64,000 nucleotides of DNA, taken from assembly GCA_907163075.1 (NCBI GenBank), contig CAJQTY010000004.1, positions 62,001-126,000 on the forward strand. The letters are read 5' to 3'. The notes below the pieces were generated by a model. The model was not told the DNA's origin. It was given only the letters and a program-made list of their open reading frames with translations, and ran no database searches. Both the position numbers and the translations under genes were made by a program. Position 1 is the first letter of the stretch. Each line of letters begins with the position of its first letter. Positions 9,004 to 17,083 of the stretch are shown piece after piece. This stretch comes from an uncultured Rhodocyclaceae bacterium. GTDB taxonomy: Bacteria; Pseudomonadota; Gammaproteobacteria; Burkholderiales; Rhodocyclaceae.

Positions 9004-9984
9004 TTACTTGGTGTTGACGATTTTCTGGACCAGCCCCTTGAGTTCCGGGGTCGGGGAGAATTTGTCCCACACCGGCTTCATGACGCTAACGAATTCGGCC
9101 TTGTTGACGTCGGAAACGAAGGTGGCGCCGTTATCCATGGCGATCTTCTTGGAGGCCTGTTCCTTCTTGGTCCATAGATCGATGTAGTAGGGAACGGTTT
9201 CTTTGGCGGCATCCCGGATGATCTTCTGTTCTTCCTTGCTCAGCGTGTCCCAGACCTTCTTGGAGAAGACGACGACTTCCGGCGACATGACGTGCTGCGT
9301 TTCGCTGTAGATCGGGGCGGCTTCGTAGTGCTTGGCCGTTTCATACGATGGGTAGTTGTTTTCGGCGGCGTCGACCAGGCCGGTCTTCAGCGCGGTGTAA
9401 ACTTCGGCCATCGGGATCGGCGTCGGGTTGGCACCCATCGCCTGCGCCAGGCTGACCCACAGGTCGGACTGCTGGACGCGGATCTTCATGCCTTTGACGT
9501 CGGCCAGGTTGCGTACCGGCTTCTTGGCGTAGATGGAGCGGGCGCCGGATTCCCACAGGACCAGGCCAACGAATCCGGCCTTTTCGAAGGCGGCGAGGAT
9601 GTCGTCACCGGCCGGGCCGGCCATGGCGTTGCGGAAGTGTTTGATGTCGCGGAAGATGAACGGGAAGGACGGGACCATGGTTTCCGGGATGATGCCGTGG
9701 AAGGCGGCGGTGCTCACGCGCACCATGTCCAGCGCGCCAATCTTGACTTGTTCGACGGTATCCTTTTCCGAACCCAGCGAGCTGTTGCCGAAGACCTTGA
9801 CGTTGTATTTGCCGTTGGTCTTCTGGCTGACGATTTCGCCGATCTTTTTCACCGTCATTACGGTCGGGTAGTCGGCCGGGTGCACGTCCGCCGAACGGAA
9901 ATCACGCGCCTGCACCGGCGCCGCGCTTAAGGCAAACGCCGACGCCAGAACGACACCCATAACCTTTTTCAGTTGTTGCTTCAT
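9004..9984 (-). CDS. dctP: TRAP transporter periplasmic solute-binding protein (DctP), cluster 1
   Basis: This 326-residue DctP-family receptor starts at ATG 9982-9984 behind GAGGAGGAAAAG. Residues 1-26 form a classical signal peptide (basic MKQQLKK, hydrophobic core, APVQA cleavage site), so the mature protein is periplasmic. The family fold is recognisable: KVFGNSSLG, the substrate-carboxylate arginine in KGMKIRVQQS, and the helix region VDAAENNYPSYE. It is the first gene of cluster 1 and is divergent from lysR across 357 bp. By context the ligand is a hexuronate; DctP ligands are sugar acids or carboxylates, and the conserved arginine salt bridge is present. Confidence 0.93.
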   Translation of the reverse strand: MKQQLKKVMGVVLASAFALSAAPVQARDFRSADVHPADYPTVMTVKKIGEIVSQKTNGKYNVKVFGNSSLGSEKDTVEQVKIGALDMVRVSTAAFHGIIPETMVPSFPFIFRDIKHFRNAMAGPAGDDILAAFEKAGFVGLVLWESGARSIYAKKPVRNLADVKGMKIRVQQSDLWVSLAQAMGANPTPIPMAEVYTALKTGLVDAAENNYPSYETAKHYEAAPIYSETQHVMSPEVVVFSKKVWDTLSKEEQKIIRDAAKETVPYYIDLWTKKEQASKKIAMDNGATFVSDVNKAEFVSVMKPVWDKFSPTPELKGLVQKIVNTK

Positions 9985-10341
9985 CTTTTCCTCCTCGATA
10001 ATTAATATTAGAACTTTTTTGGCAAACCACATGGCAAATCACACCACAACCATGGCGTGATTATCTTGAGTAAGTGCATTCCCATCCAATGCTATTTAGG
10101 AAGAACCCCATTCGTTAATGGTATGTACTCAAACCGTATCCCGGATTTGTTGCCCCCCGGTCGATTTTCAACCGGCGTCATGAGGCCGCAAGCTCACACA
10201 TGATGCGATTGGAACAAAATCCCGAACGCATCATCGCTACTTCCAAGACAAGCGCGTCAGGTATGCCGCTCAATTCCTCATCGGGCCAGAGCAATAGTGC
10301 TGGTATATTTGTGCCAAGGCACTATAGGGGAGGAGACCAGC
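9985..10341. promoter_or_regulatory. Divergent intergenic region dctP (-) / lysR (+)
   Basis: This 357-bp region without a gene separates the cluster 1 operon from the divergent lysR, so it must hold both promoters and is the natural place for LysR binding. It is AT-richer than its surroundings. I see a small inverted repeat GTGCC-AA-GGCAC at 10311-10322 just ahead of the lysR ribosome site, and TATATT near 10304 as a possible -10. No convincing T-N11-A LysR box could be singled out by eye. Confidence 0.45.
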
Positions 10342-11271
10342 ATGGATGTCCGGCGGTTGAAATACTTCATCGTGACCGCAGAAGAGCGGAGCATCAGTCG
10401 GGCAGCGGAAAGACTCCACATCACGCAACCGCCCTTAACTCGCCATATCCAGTCTCTGGAAGAAGAGCTGGGGGTGCAGCTCTTCACCCGCACCAACTGG
10501 GGGGTTGAACTCACTCAGGCCGGCAAGGCTTTGCTGAGTCATGCGCGCAATATCAAGGCGCACGTCGAACTGGCGACAGAGGAGATCCGACGAGTGGCAA
10601 GCGGCCAGGCAGGGCGATTCGACATCGGGGTTTTTGGCTCGGCCATGCTCAACGTCATTCCCAGAATACTGAGTTCATATACACTGGCCTGCCCGGATGT
10701 CCACGTGGTCCTGCACAATGCACCCAAAGGGCGGCAAATAGAGGCCTTGCAACAAGGGCGGATCCTCATTGCTTTTGACCGCTATTTTCCGGATTCTCCC
10801 GAATTGTGCACCGAACTGGTCAGCAGGGAGCCTCTGTGGGTCGCTCTTAACCAGCGTAGCCGGCTGATAAATCAATCCAGCATCAATGTCGCCGATTTGA
10901 AAAACGAGCCGCTGATTGGCGAACAAGATCAGAGTGTTTTCTTTATAAGCCAGGCCGTTTTCAGACATCACAACGTTGAACCACTGATCGTTCATAAGGC
11001 AGCAGACATGATTGCGGCGGTAGTCATGGTTGCCGGAGGATTCGGCAGTGCACTGGTGCCGGAATCGGTGGTCAACCTGCAGTTGCCCGGTGTTGTCTTT
11101 CGCCCGCTGGTCGCTGACGTCGAGTCATTGATCGATCTGCACTGCGTGTACCGAAAGGACGAACAATCCCCGTTGCTGGCATCCATGCTGGAGTGCGTCC
11201 GTGTCTATCGCAACCAGAATCAGTCTGATTTGCGGCTTGCCAGCAGCGTCCCGGAGACAAACATCTCCTGA
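10342..11271 (+). CDS. LysR-family transcriptional regulator
   Basis: This 309-residue LysR-type regulator has an N-terminal winged helix-turn-helix (about residues 1-60: DVRRLKYFIVTAEE, SISRAAERLHITQPPLTRHI, LEEELGVQLF) and a C-terminal periplasmic-binding-protein-like effector domain from about residue 90. Start ATG 10342 follows GGGGAGGAGACCAGC, an excellent site; the frame is open 15 codons upstream but without one. It is transcribed away from the TRAP-uxaC-uxuBA-eda-kdgK operon, so it is probably the activator of that operon responding to a sugar acid. It ends ahead of the second hairpin, convergent with kdgK copy 2. The effector is unknown. Confidence 0.9.
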   Translation: MDVRRLKYFIVTAEERSISRAAERLHITQPPLTRHIQSLEEELGVQLFTRTNWGVELTQAGKALLSHARNIKAHVELATEEIRRVASGQAGRFDIGVFGSAMLNVIPRILSSYTLACPDVHVVLHNAPKGRQIEALQQGRILIAFDRYFPDSPELCTELVSREPLWVALNQRSRLINQSSINVADLKNEPLIGEQDQSVFFISQAVFRHHNVEPLIVHKAADMIAAVVMVAGGFGSALVPESVVNLQLPGVVFRPLVADVESLIDLHCVYRKDEQSPLLASMLECVRVYRNQNQSDLRLASSVPETNIS

Positions 11272-11328
11272 TTGCAGGGAGACCATAAATCTTTCAGGTT
11301 GGAGCAAGCCAAAGGAACACCTCCAAAA

Positions 11329-11373
11329 ACGATGCCCTGATAGCCGCCATTCATGCGGCTTTCAGGGCATCGT
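11329..11373. terminator. Bidirectional hairpin between convergent lysR and kdgK (copy 2)
   Basis: Same hairpin as at 1069-1113 and again between two convergent genes. The repeat starts at its outermost A; the base before it (A11328) no longer pairs with C11374, whereas G1068-C1114 could pair in copy 1. It probably stops both lysR and kdgK transcripts. Confidence 0.7.
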
Positions 11374-11402
11374 CCATTGCGGGGCGCCGATTGGCGCCGG
11401 GT

Positions 11403-12503
11403 TCAGCGGATCACCCGCGCCCCCTTGCCCTTCATGGCCGCCTCGACCTCCTCGACGCGCACCATCGAGGTATCGCCGGGGGTGGTCATGGCCAGCGCGC
11501 CGTGCGCCGCGCCATATTCGACCGCCGCCTGCGGGCCCTTGCCTTCGAGGAAACCATAGGCCAGGCCGGAGGCGAAGCCGTCGCCGCCGCCGACGCGGTC
11601 GTAGATCTCAAGATTCTCGCGTTTCATCGACTGGTACAGTTCGCCCTGGTAGTAGAGCAGCGCCGCCCAGTCGTTGAGCGTCGCCGTGGTGGCCTTGCGC
11701 AAGGTCGTGGCCGCCACCTTGAAGTTGGGGAACTCGGCGACCGCGGTCTGGATCATCTTCTTGAAGCTGTCGGTCTCGATGTGCGTCAGGTGTTCGTCGG
11801 CGCCTTCGACTTCAAAGCCGAGGCAGGCGGTGAAGTCTTCTTCGTTGCCGATCATCACGTCGACGTAGCGGGCGATCTCGCGGTTGATCTTCTGCGCGCC
11901 GGCCTTGCCGCCCTGGCTTTTCCACAGGGAAGCGCGGTAGTTGAGGTCGTAGGCGACGACGGTGCCGTATTTCTTGGCCGCTTCGACCGCTTCGATGACC
12001 GCTTCGGCGGTGTTGGAGGCCAGCGCGGCGAAGATGCCGCCGGTCTGGAACCAGCGTACGCCCTGTTCGCCGAAGAGTTTTTCCCAGTTGACTTCGCCGG
12101 GGCGGATCTGTGAGGCGGCGGTGTGCCCGCGGTCGGAGCAGCCGAGCGCTGGACGGATGCCGAAGCCTTTTTCGGTGAAGTTGAGGCCGACGCGGGTGTT
12201 CTTGCCGAGGCCGTCGAAGTCGCGCCAGATGACGTGGCTCATGTCGACGCCGCCTTGCATGATGAAGTCTTCGACGAGCCAGCCGAGGTCGTTCTTCGGC
12301 AAGGCGGTGACGACGGCGGCGCGCTTGCCCCAGCATTTACGCATGGCGCGGGCGACGTTGTATTCGCCGCCGCCTTCCCAGACCTGGAAGCTGCGGGCGT
12401 TGCGCACCCGGCCGAAGCCGGGGTCGAGGCGGAGCATGACTTCGCCGAAGGAGACGCAGTCCCATTGGGTTTCGGCGGCGGATTTGATGATGAGTTCGGA
12501 CAT
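11403..12503 (-). CDS. kdgK: 2-keto-3-deoxygluconate kinase (PfkB family), copy 2
   Basis: The 366-residue product is identical to that of 1143-2243, including the GGGDGFASG catalytic segment. Start ATG 12501-12503 is behind AGGAAAATC. It is the last gene of cluster 2 and converges on lysR, whereas copy 1 converges on fbp. With an identical sequence the enzyme must have the same activity (KDG to KDPG), so the second copy adds dosage or a different regulatory context and not a new reaction. Confidence 0.88.
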   Translation of the reverse strand: MSELIIKSAAETQWDCVSFGEVMLRLDPGFGRVRNARSFQVWEGGGEYNVARAMRKCWGKRAAVVTALPKNDLGWLVEDFIMQGGVDMSHVIWRDFDGLGKNTRVGLNFTEKGFGIRPALGCSDRGHTAASQIRPGEVNWEKLFGEQGVRWFQTGGIFAALASNTAEAVIEAVEAAKKYGTVVAYDLNYRASLWKSQGGKAGAQKINREIARYVDVMIGNEEDFTACLGFEVEGADEHLTHIETDSFKKMIQTAVAEFPNFKVAATTLRKATTATLNDWAALLYYQGELYQSMKRENLEIYDRVGGGDGFASGLAYGFLEGKGPQAAVEYGAAHGALAMTTPGDTSMVRVEEVEAAMKGKGARVIR

Positions 12504-12522
12504 GATTTTCCTTTCTGGTGTG

Positions 12523-13209
12523 TTACTTGGCGGCAAGTTCGGTCTTGATGCGCTTGACGAGCTGGAGGATGCTGCGCACGTTGTCTTCGATCCCTTTGTA
12601 GTCTTTGGCGTCGAGCAGTTTTTTGGTGATCATGTTGGAGCCGATGCCGCAGGCGACGATGCCGGCGCTGAACCATTTGCGCAGTGATTCTTCGGTGGGT
12701 TCGACGCCGCCGGTGGGCATGATGCGCGTCCAGGGCATGGGGCCCATGACGCTTTTGACGAAGTCGGGGCCGCCGACGGAGGCGCCGGGGAAGACTTTGA
12801 CGATTTCGCAGCCGAGTTCCTGGGCGTCGCCGATTTCGGTGGCGGAGCCGCAGCCGGGGCTGTAGGGGATGCCGCGGCGGTTGCAAAGTTTGGCGGTGTC
12901 GACGCTGGTCAGCGGGCTGACGATGAAGCGGGCGCCGTTGGCGATGTAGAGGCCGGCGGTCGGGGCGTCGACGATGGAGCCGACGCCCATGATGACGCTC
13001 GGGTCGGCTTTGGCGAAATGCCGGGTGAGGTCGAGGAAGACGTGCGCGGCGAAGTCGCCGCGGTTGGTGAATTCGACGCATTTGGCGCCAGCGTTGGCGC
13101 AGGCCTGGATGACGTTGGTGCAGAGCTCGACATCCGGGTGGTAAAACACCGGGATCACGCTTTGCTCCATCATGGCGTTCAGTACACTCAGGCGGTCTTG
13201 GGATGGCAT
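12523..13209 (-). CDS. eda: KDPG/KHG aldolase, copy 2
   Basis: The 228-residue product is identical to copy 1 at 2263-2949, with E46 and K138 at the active site. Start ATG 13207-13209 is preceded by AAGGAGAG; the frame continues 20 codons upstream into unique sequence but MPSQDRLS matches copy 1. Upstream on the minus strand lies the broken iclR gene (88-bp gap), not uxuA as in copy 1. Expression probably depends on read-through from the TRAP-2 genes or on a promoter in that gap. Confidence 0.92.
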   Translation of the reverse strand: MPSQDRLSVLNAMMEQSVIPVFYHPDVELCTNVIQACANAGAKCVEFTNRGDFAAHVFLDLTRHFAKADPSVIMGVGSIVDAPTAGLYIANGARFIVSPLTSVDTAKLCNRRGIPYSPGCGSATEIGDAQELGCEIVKVFPGASVGGPDFVKSVMGPMPWTRIMPTGGVEPTEESLRKWFSAGIVACGIGSNMITKKLLDAKDYKGIEDNVRSILQLVKRIKTELAAK

Positions 13210-13297
13210 GGGATACTCTCCTTGGGTTGCTGGTGGTTTGGCCGCGCGAGCGGCACATTCGGAAAACAAGCGGGTATTGAGGGCATTGATTTTCGGG

Positions 13298-13737
13298 TCA
13301 TATTCGCCGCTTCATGGCGGTAACGTAACCGAGGCGCCGGGAAATCATGGACCCGAACGACTTGAGCTCAGTCACGATTCTTTCCCTGTCTTCACTGATG
13401 CGCTTGATCGGTCCGGAAACGCTGATCGCCGCGATGACACCGCCGGTAAAGTTGTAGATCGGCACCGCCAGGCAATAGAGGCCATATTCGACACCCTCGT
13501 CGTCGACGGCGTACCCTCGCTGCGGATACCGGCGAATTCTTCGTAGAGCTTGAGGCGGTCGGTCACTGTTTTCTCGGTGAATTTCGCCAGTTTTTTGTCA
13601 AAAATCCGGAACGCGGTCGTCTCGGGTATTCCCACCGACTTGACGACATCGGCCAGTGACAATCCTCGTGCGTTCGGGGAAATCGCTTCAAGAAGGCTGA
13701 GCGTTTTATCAGTGCTGGAATTCAGTTTTTCATTCAT
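13298..13737 (-). pseudogene. IclR-family regulator remnant (internal deletion plus frameshift)
   Basis: The N-terminal part (ATG 13735-13737) gives about 45 residues with the IclR helix-turn-helix: TLSLLEAISPNARGLSLADV, then SVGIPETTAFRI. It jumps directly to FDKKLAKFTEKTVTDRLK and LYEEFAGIRSEG, which in intact IclR proteins (about 250 residues) lie in the second half of the effector domain, so roughly 100 residues are missing. Around 13511-13514 one base is missing; beyond it the other frame continues the family sequence (AVDDEGVEYGLYCLAVPIYN, then GGVIAAISVSGPIKRIS) to a TGA at 13298. The full span of 440 nt is one short of a multiple of three, in agreement. By position it was probably a KdgR-like repressor of cluster 2. 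The single-base shift could be a sequencing error, but the internal deletion would remain. Confidence 0.82.
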
Positions 13738-13802
13738 TTCAGATGAGCACAACCGGGATCAGATTTTCTGACAGGCGTATTCTCGCAAGAAATTGATAAT
13801 TT

Positions 13803-13817
13803 TGGAACACTATTTCA
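13803..13817. promoter_or_regulatory. Candidate IclR-type operator upstream of the iclR remnant
   Basis: TGGAACACTATTTCA fits the pattern TGGAAC-N3-GTTCCA with two mismatches in the right arm. It sits in an AT-rich patch 65 bp upstream of the iclR remnant, in the 297-bp space between it and dctP copy 2. It resembles the two stronger sites at 19086 and 19126. I see nothing else in 13738-14034 beyond this patch. Confidence 0.4.
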
Positions 13818-14034
13818 TTTTTAAAATTAAATCGCCCGAATCTGCTTCGGTGCATACCGGTCAAGGCCTTCAGATTTGGGTATTTCGCGGCTTCGGCAAC
13901 GAGACCGATTGGCGATGAATCGGGTCGCTTGCCTGCTTGGGAGCTATTGTCGAGGCTTTCTCTGTGGGTCGCCCGACTGACAACCGGTCGAACTTGAACA
14001 AGCCCGACCGGCAGAACAGGATATGAAATCCCGT

Positions 14035-15027
14035 TTACTTCACGTCGCGTACAGCGTCGATATCCTTGATGTAGTTATCGCCACCGAACTTGTCCACAAA
14101 GGTCTTGCGTCCCGGCTTGGTGATTTCAAGGAAGGGAGCGGGATCGACGGTTTCAACAACCTGCATCCCGGCTTTCTTCACGTCCGCGACAATCTTCGCC
14201 ATGTTGTCGTTGTTCAGCTTGCGCTGGTACTGGCCGGCCTCACGTGCGGCCTCGACCAGCGCCTTTTGCTGGGCCGGCGGCAGGGCGTCAAACTTGGCCT
14301 TGTTCATCACCACGACCAGTGCGCTGTAGGCATGGTTGGTCAGGCTCAGGTACTTCTGAACTTCGTAGAGCTTGGCCGACCAGAGCACGCCGAGCGGGTG
14401 TTCCTGGGCATCGACCGTCTTCATTTCGAGCGCCGTGTACAATTCGGCCAGAGGCATCGGCACCGGGTTGGCGCCGAGCAGCTTGAAGGCTTCGATATGC
14501 GCCGGGCTGCCCGTTGTACGAACCTTCATGCCCTTGACGTCGGCCGGCGTTTTCACCGGGCCACGATTGTTGGTCAGTTCGCGCCAGCCGTTATCCCAGT
14601 AGGCCAGCCCCTTCATGCCGAACTCGCCCAGCTTGTCGAGCATTTCCTGGCCGGTCTTGCCATCGAGTACGCGGTAAGCGTGCGCCGTGTCCTTGAACAT
14701 GAACGGGATGTCGAAGACGCCCATCAGCGGAACCAGTCCGCTGAAGTTGCCGGAACCGGAAACGGCAAGATCGATGGTGCCGCCGCGTACACCGGAAATT
14801 GCGGCCTGGAAGGCGCCCAGCGAGCTATCGCTGAATACCTTGATGTCCAGCGCCCCGTTGGTCTTGGCCTTGACCAGTTCATTGAACTTCTCGCCGGCGA
14901 TAAACTGGGTATCGCTGCGCGGTGCTTCAGACGCAAAACGCAAGGTGTCCGCTTGCGCCGTGGACACGATTCCAGCCATCAGACCGGTTGCGAAGAGCGA
15001 TGCAAATAACGCATTTCTAAGTTTCAT
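14035..15027 (-). CDS. dctP: TRAP transporter periplasmic solute-binding protein (DctP), cluster 2
   Basis: This 330-residue DctP-family receptor starts at ATG 15025-15027 behind AGGAGAAACGAA. The signal peptide (MKLRNALFASLFATGLMAGI, then cleavage after STAQA near residue 26) directs it to the periplasm. Family marks are KVFSDSSLG, VKGMKVRTTGSP with the ligand-binding arginine, and LYTALEMKTVDAQEHP. It differs clearly from cluster 1 DctP, so the two TRAP systems were not duplicated from each other along with the repeats. It is the third gene in dctQ-dctM-dctP order, as in E. coli yiaMNO, and together with the yiaK- and yiaL-like genes nearby suggests a 2,3-diketo-L-gulonate-like or hexonate ligand. 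That ligand is inferred. Confidence 0.92.
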   Translation of the reverse strand: MKLRNALFASLFATGLMAGIVSTAQADTLRFASEAPRSDTQFIAGEKFNELVKAKTNGALDIKVFSDSSLGAFQAAISGVRGGTIDLAVSGSGNFSGLVPLMGVFDIPFMFKDTAHAYRVLDGKTGQEMLDKLGEFGMKGLAYWDNGWRELTNNRGPVKTPADVKGMKVRTTGSPAHIEAFKLLGANPVPMPLAELYTALEMKTVDAQEHPLGVLWSAKLYEVQKYLSLTNHAYSALVVVMNKAKFDALPPAQQKALVEAAREAGQYQRKLNNDNMAKIVADVKKAGMQVVETVDPAPFLEITKPGRKTFVDKFGGDNYIKDIDAVRDVK

Positions 15028-15150
15028 TTCGTTTCTCCTGTTTTGGATAGGACTGCAACAACCTCTATGACTGCCATCAAGTAACGCCAAACCAACTCCG
15101 GAAAGAAGAACGATGTCTCATGTCTCCGCTTCCCGTTTTCTACCTGTCGA

Positions 15151-16431
15151 TCAGTAGAACCAGCGTGCCGGAATAATGACCAACTGCGGGAACAACACGA
15201 GCAGGAACATCACCGCCGTTTCCGCAATCAGGAAGGGCCACATGCCCTTGATTACGGTATCCAGGCTGACCCGCGACACGCTCGATACGACGTTGAGCAC
15301 GGTGCCGACGGGCGGCGTGATCAGGCCGATGGCGTTGTTCATCATGAACATGATGCCGAAATAATACGGATCAATTCCTGCCTGCTTGACCAGCGGCATG
15401 ATCACCGGGGTCAGGATCAGCACGGTTGGCGCGAGATCCAGGGCGGTACCGACGGCAAAAACGAGGACCATCAGCAGCGCCATCAGCAGCAGCTTGTTGT
15501 CCATGAAGGGCTCCATCATGGCGGTGACCTGCGCCGGGATATCCGCGATCGTGATCAGCCAGGCCGAGACCATGGAAGCGGCAACGATCAGCATGATCGA
15601 GCTGGATGTCTTGGCGGCCGTCAGCAGGAGGCGCGGCATATCGCTGAACTTCATGCCGCGGTAGATGAAGACACTGACCAGCAAGGCCACGACCGCCGCC
15701 ACCACCGCCGCTTCGGTCGGGGTGAACATCCCGGTCTTCATGCCGCCGATGATGATGACCGGCAGCAACAGCGCCCAGACGGCTTCACGCAGGGCCTTTA
15801 ACAAGGCGCCAGCGCTGAAGGTGCTCTTCGGGGCACCAGCAAAATCCTTGCGCGCCACGAACTTCCAGGTGATGACCAGCGAGAGCGCCATGATCAGACC
15901 CGGCACGATCCCGGTGAAGAACAGCTTGGTGATCGAAAGCTGCGCGGCGACGCCGAACAACACCAGCGGCATGGCTGGCGGCAGGATCGGGGCGATACAG
16001 CCAGCGCCGGCGATCAGGCCCGCCGAACGGCCAACGTTGTAGTTGGCCTTGCGCATCATCGGAATAACGACAGCCGCCAGCGCCGCTGTATCGGCAGCCG
16101 CCGAGCCGGAAATGCTGGCGAGGATCAGAGCGGCCACGATCGCCACGTACCCCAGCCCCCCTTCGACATGGCCGACGATCGCATTGGCGACCTTCACGAT
16201 CTGGTGGGAGATACCGCCCTTGTTCATGATTTCACCCGCCAGCATGAAGAAGGGGATAGCCATCAGCGGGAAGTTGTCGGCACCGGAAACCAGGTTCTGC
16301 GCCAGGATCTGCGTATCGAAGTTATTCAGGTAAGTCATCAGCGCCACGCCGCAGACCAGCAACGCGAATGCTACCGGCATGCCGATAAACATGGCGCCGC
16401 ACAGCGACACCAGGAAAATAGTTACAGTCAC
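15151..16431 (-). CDS. dctM: TRAP transporter large membrane subunit (DctM), cluster 2
   Basis: This 426-residue DctM-family integral membrane protein has many hydrophobic segments; AIPFFMLAGEIMNKGG, ISGSAAADTAAL and IGLITPPVGTVLN are family landmarks. The start is GTG 16429-16431, with AGGAG six bases upstream. It follows dctQ by 37 bp and precedes dctP by 123 bp. It is only distantly similar to the cluster 1 DctM. It forms the transport channel of the second TRAP system in the inner membrane. Confidence 0.92.
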   Translation of the reverse strand: MTVTIFLVSLCGAMFIGMPVAFALLVCGVALMTYLNNFDTQILAQNLVSGADNFPLMAIPFFMLAGEIMNKGGISHQIVKVANAIVGHVEGGLGYVAIVAALILASISGSAAADTAALAAVVIPMMRKANYNVGRSAGLIAGAGCIAPILPPAMPLVLFGVAAQLSITKLFFTGIVPGLIMALSLVITWKFVARKDFAGAPKSTFSAGALLKALREAVWALLLPVIIIGGMKTGMFTPTEAAVVAAVVALLVSVFIYRGMKFSDMPRLLLTAAKTSSSIMLIVAASMVSAWLITIADIPAQVTAMMEPFMDNKLLLMALLMVLVFAVGTALDLAPTVLILTPVIMPLVKQAGIDPYYFGIMFMMNNAIGLITPPVGTVLNVVSSVSRVSLDTVIKGMWPFLIAETAVMFLLVLFPQLVIIPARWFY

Positions 16432-16468
16432 GTGATTCTCCTAAACTTGTTTCAGTGCGTGCGTGGAG

Positions 16469-16969
16469 TCAAAGTGCGTCGTCGAAATTGGGACACATTT
16501 CCTGCTCGGTCATCTGGCCGGTGAGCAGGCGATAAATTGATCCGATCAGCAAAACGCCCATGCCGACACTGCAAAACAGGCAGGCCATATAAACAACGCC
16601 AATTGGAATGCCCGAGATTGGCGCGATATTGACCATGTTCAGCTTGATGATTTGCCAGCCGCCAATGCTCAGCAGCACGCAGCAGGCGAGCGTAACGACA
16701 TCGCCGAGCAGTTTGCAGAACTTCTTGCCGGCCAGAGGCAGCCGGCTGGTGATGGTGTGCACGCCGAGGTGTCCGTTGTCGCGCAACATGAGCACGGAGC
16801 CGAGAAAAACCATCCAGACGAATAGAAAGCGGGAAACCTCTTCCGAAAAGGAAATGCCCGAGTTGAAGCCGTACCTCAGGACCACATTACCGAACACCAG
16901 AACAACCATCAGCCCCAGGATGCAAATCAGGACCCACTCCATGCTTCGTACAAGCAAGCGTGTAAACAT
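16469..16969 (-). CDS. dctQ: TRAP transporter small membrane subunit (DctQ), cluster 2
   Basis: This 166-residue protein with four predicted membrane helices contains the DctQ-family stretch VVLRYGFNSGISFSEEVSRF and a DNGHLGV motif in the central loop. Start ATG has GGAGGGG upstream. It is the first TRAP gene of cluster 2 in transcription order and lies 114 bp after the zinc dehydrogenase gene. Confidence 0.9.
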   Translation of the reverse strand: MFTRLLVRSMEWVLICILGLMVVLVFGNVVLRYGFNSGISFSEEVSRFLFVWMVFLGSVLMLRDNGHLGVHTITSRLPLAGKKFCKLLGDVVTLACCVLLSIGGWQIIKLNMVNIAPISGIPIGVVYMACLFCSVGMGVLLIGSIYRLLTGQMTEQEMCPNFDDAL

Positions 16970-17083
16970 GCCACCCCTCCATTAAAAAAATGTTTTATGC
17001 GTTTGGCGACGGCGTCTACCTTCTGCCAGCCAAACCGATCCGGCACTCCTCGTCCTTCTTGTCGATGGCCCCGAGCCCGGCCG

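Larger units (their letters stand above)
11329..13218. repeat. Direct repeat A, copy 2 (kdgK-eda module, 1890 bp)
   Basis: Identical in DNA to 1069-2958 as far as can be read, in the same orientation, 10260 bp downstream. Homologous recombination between the copies would delete 10.26 kb: uxuA-uxuB copy 1, uxaC, the first TRAP system and lysR. Confidence 0.95.

Noticed and set aside
10210-10224. TGGAACAAAATCCCG between dctP-1 and lysR as another IclR site
   Set aside because: The left half matches but only three of six right-half bases agree, too weak to claim.
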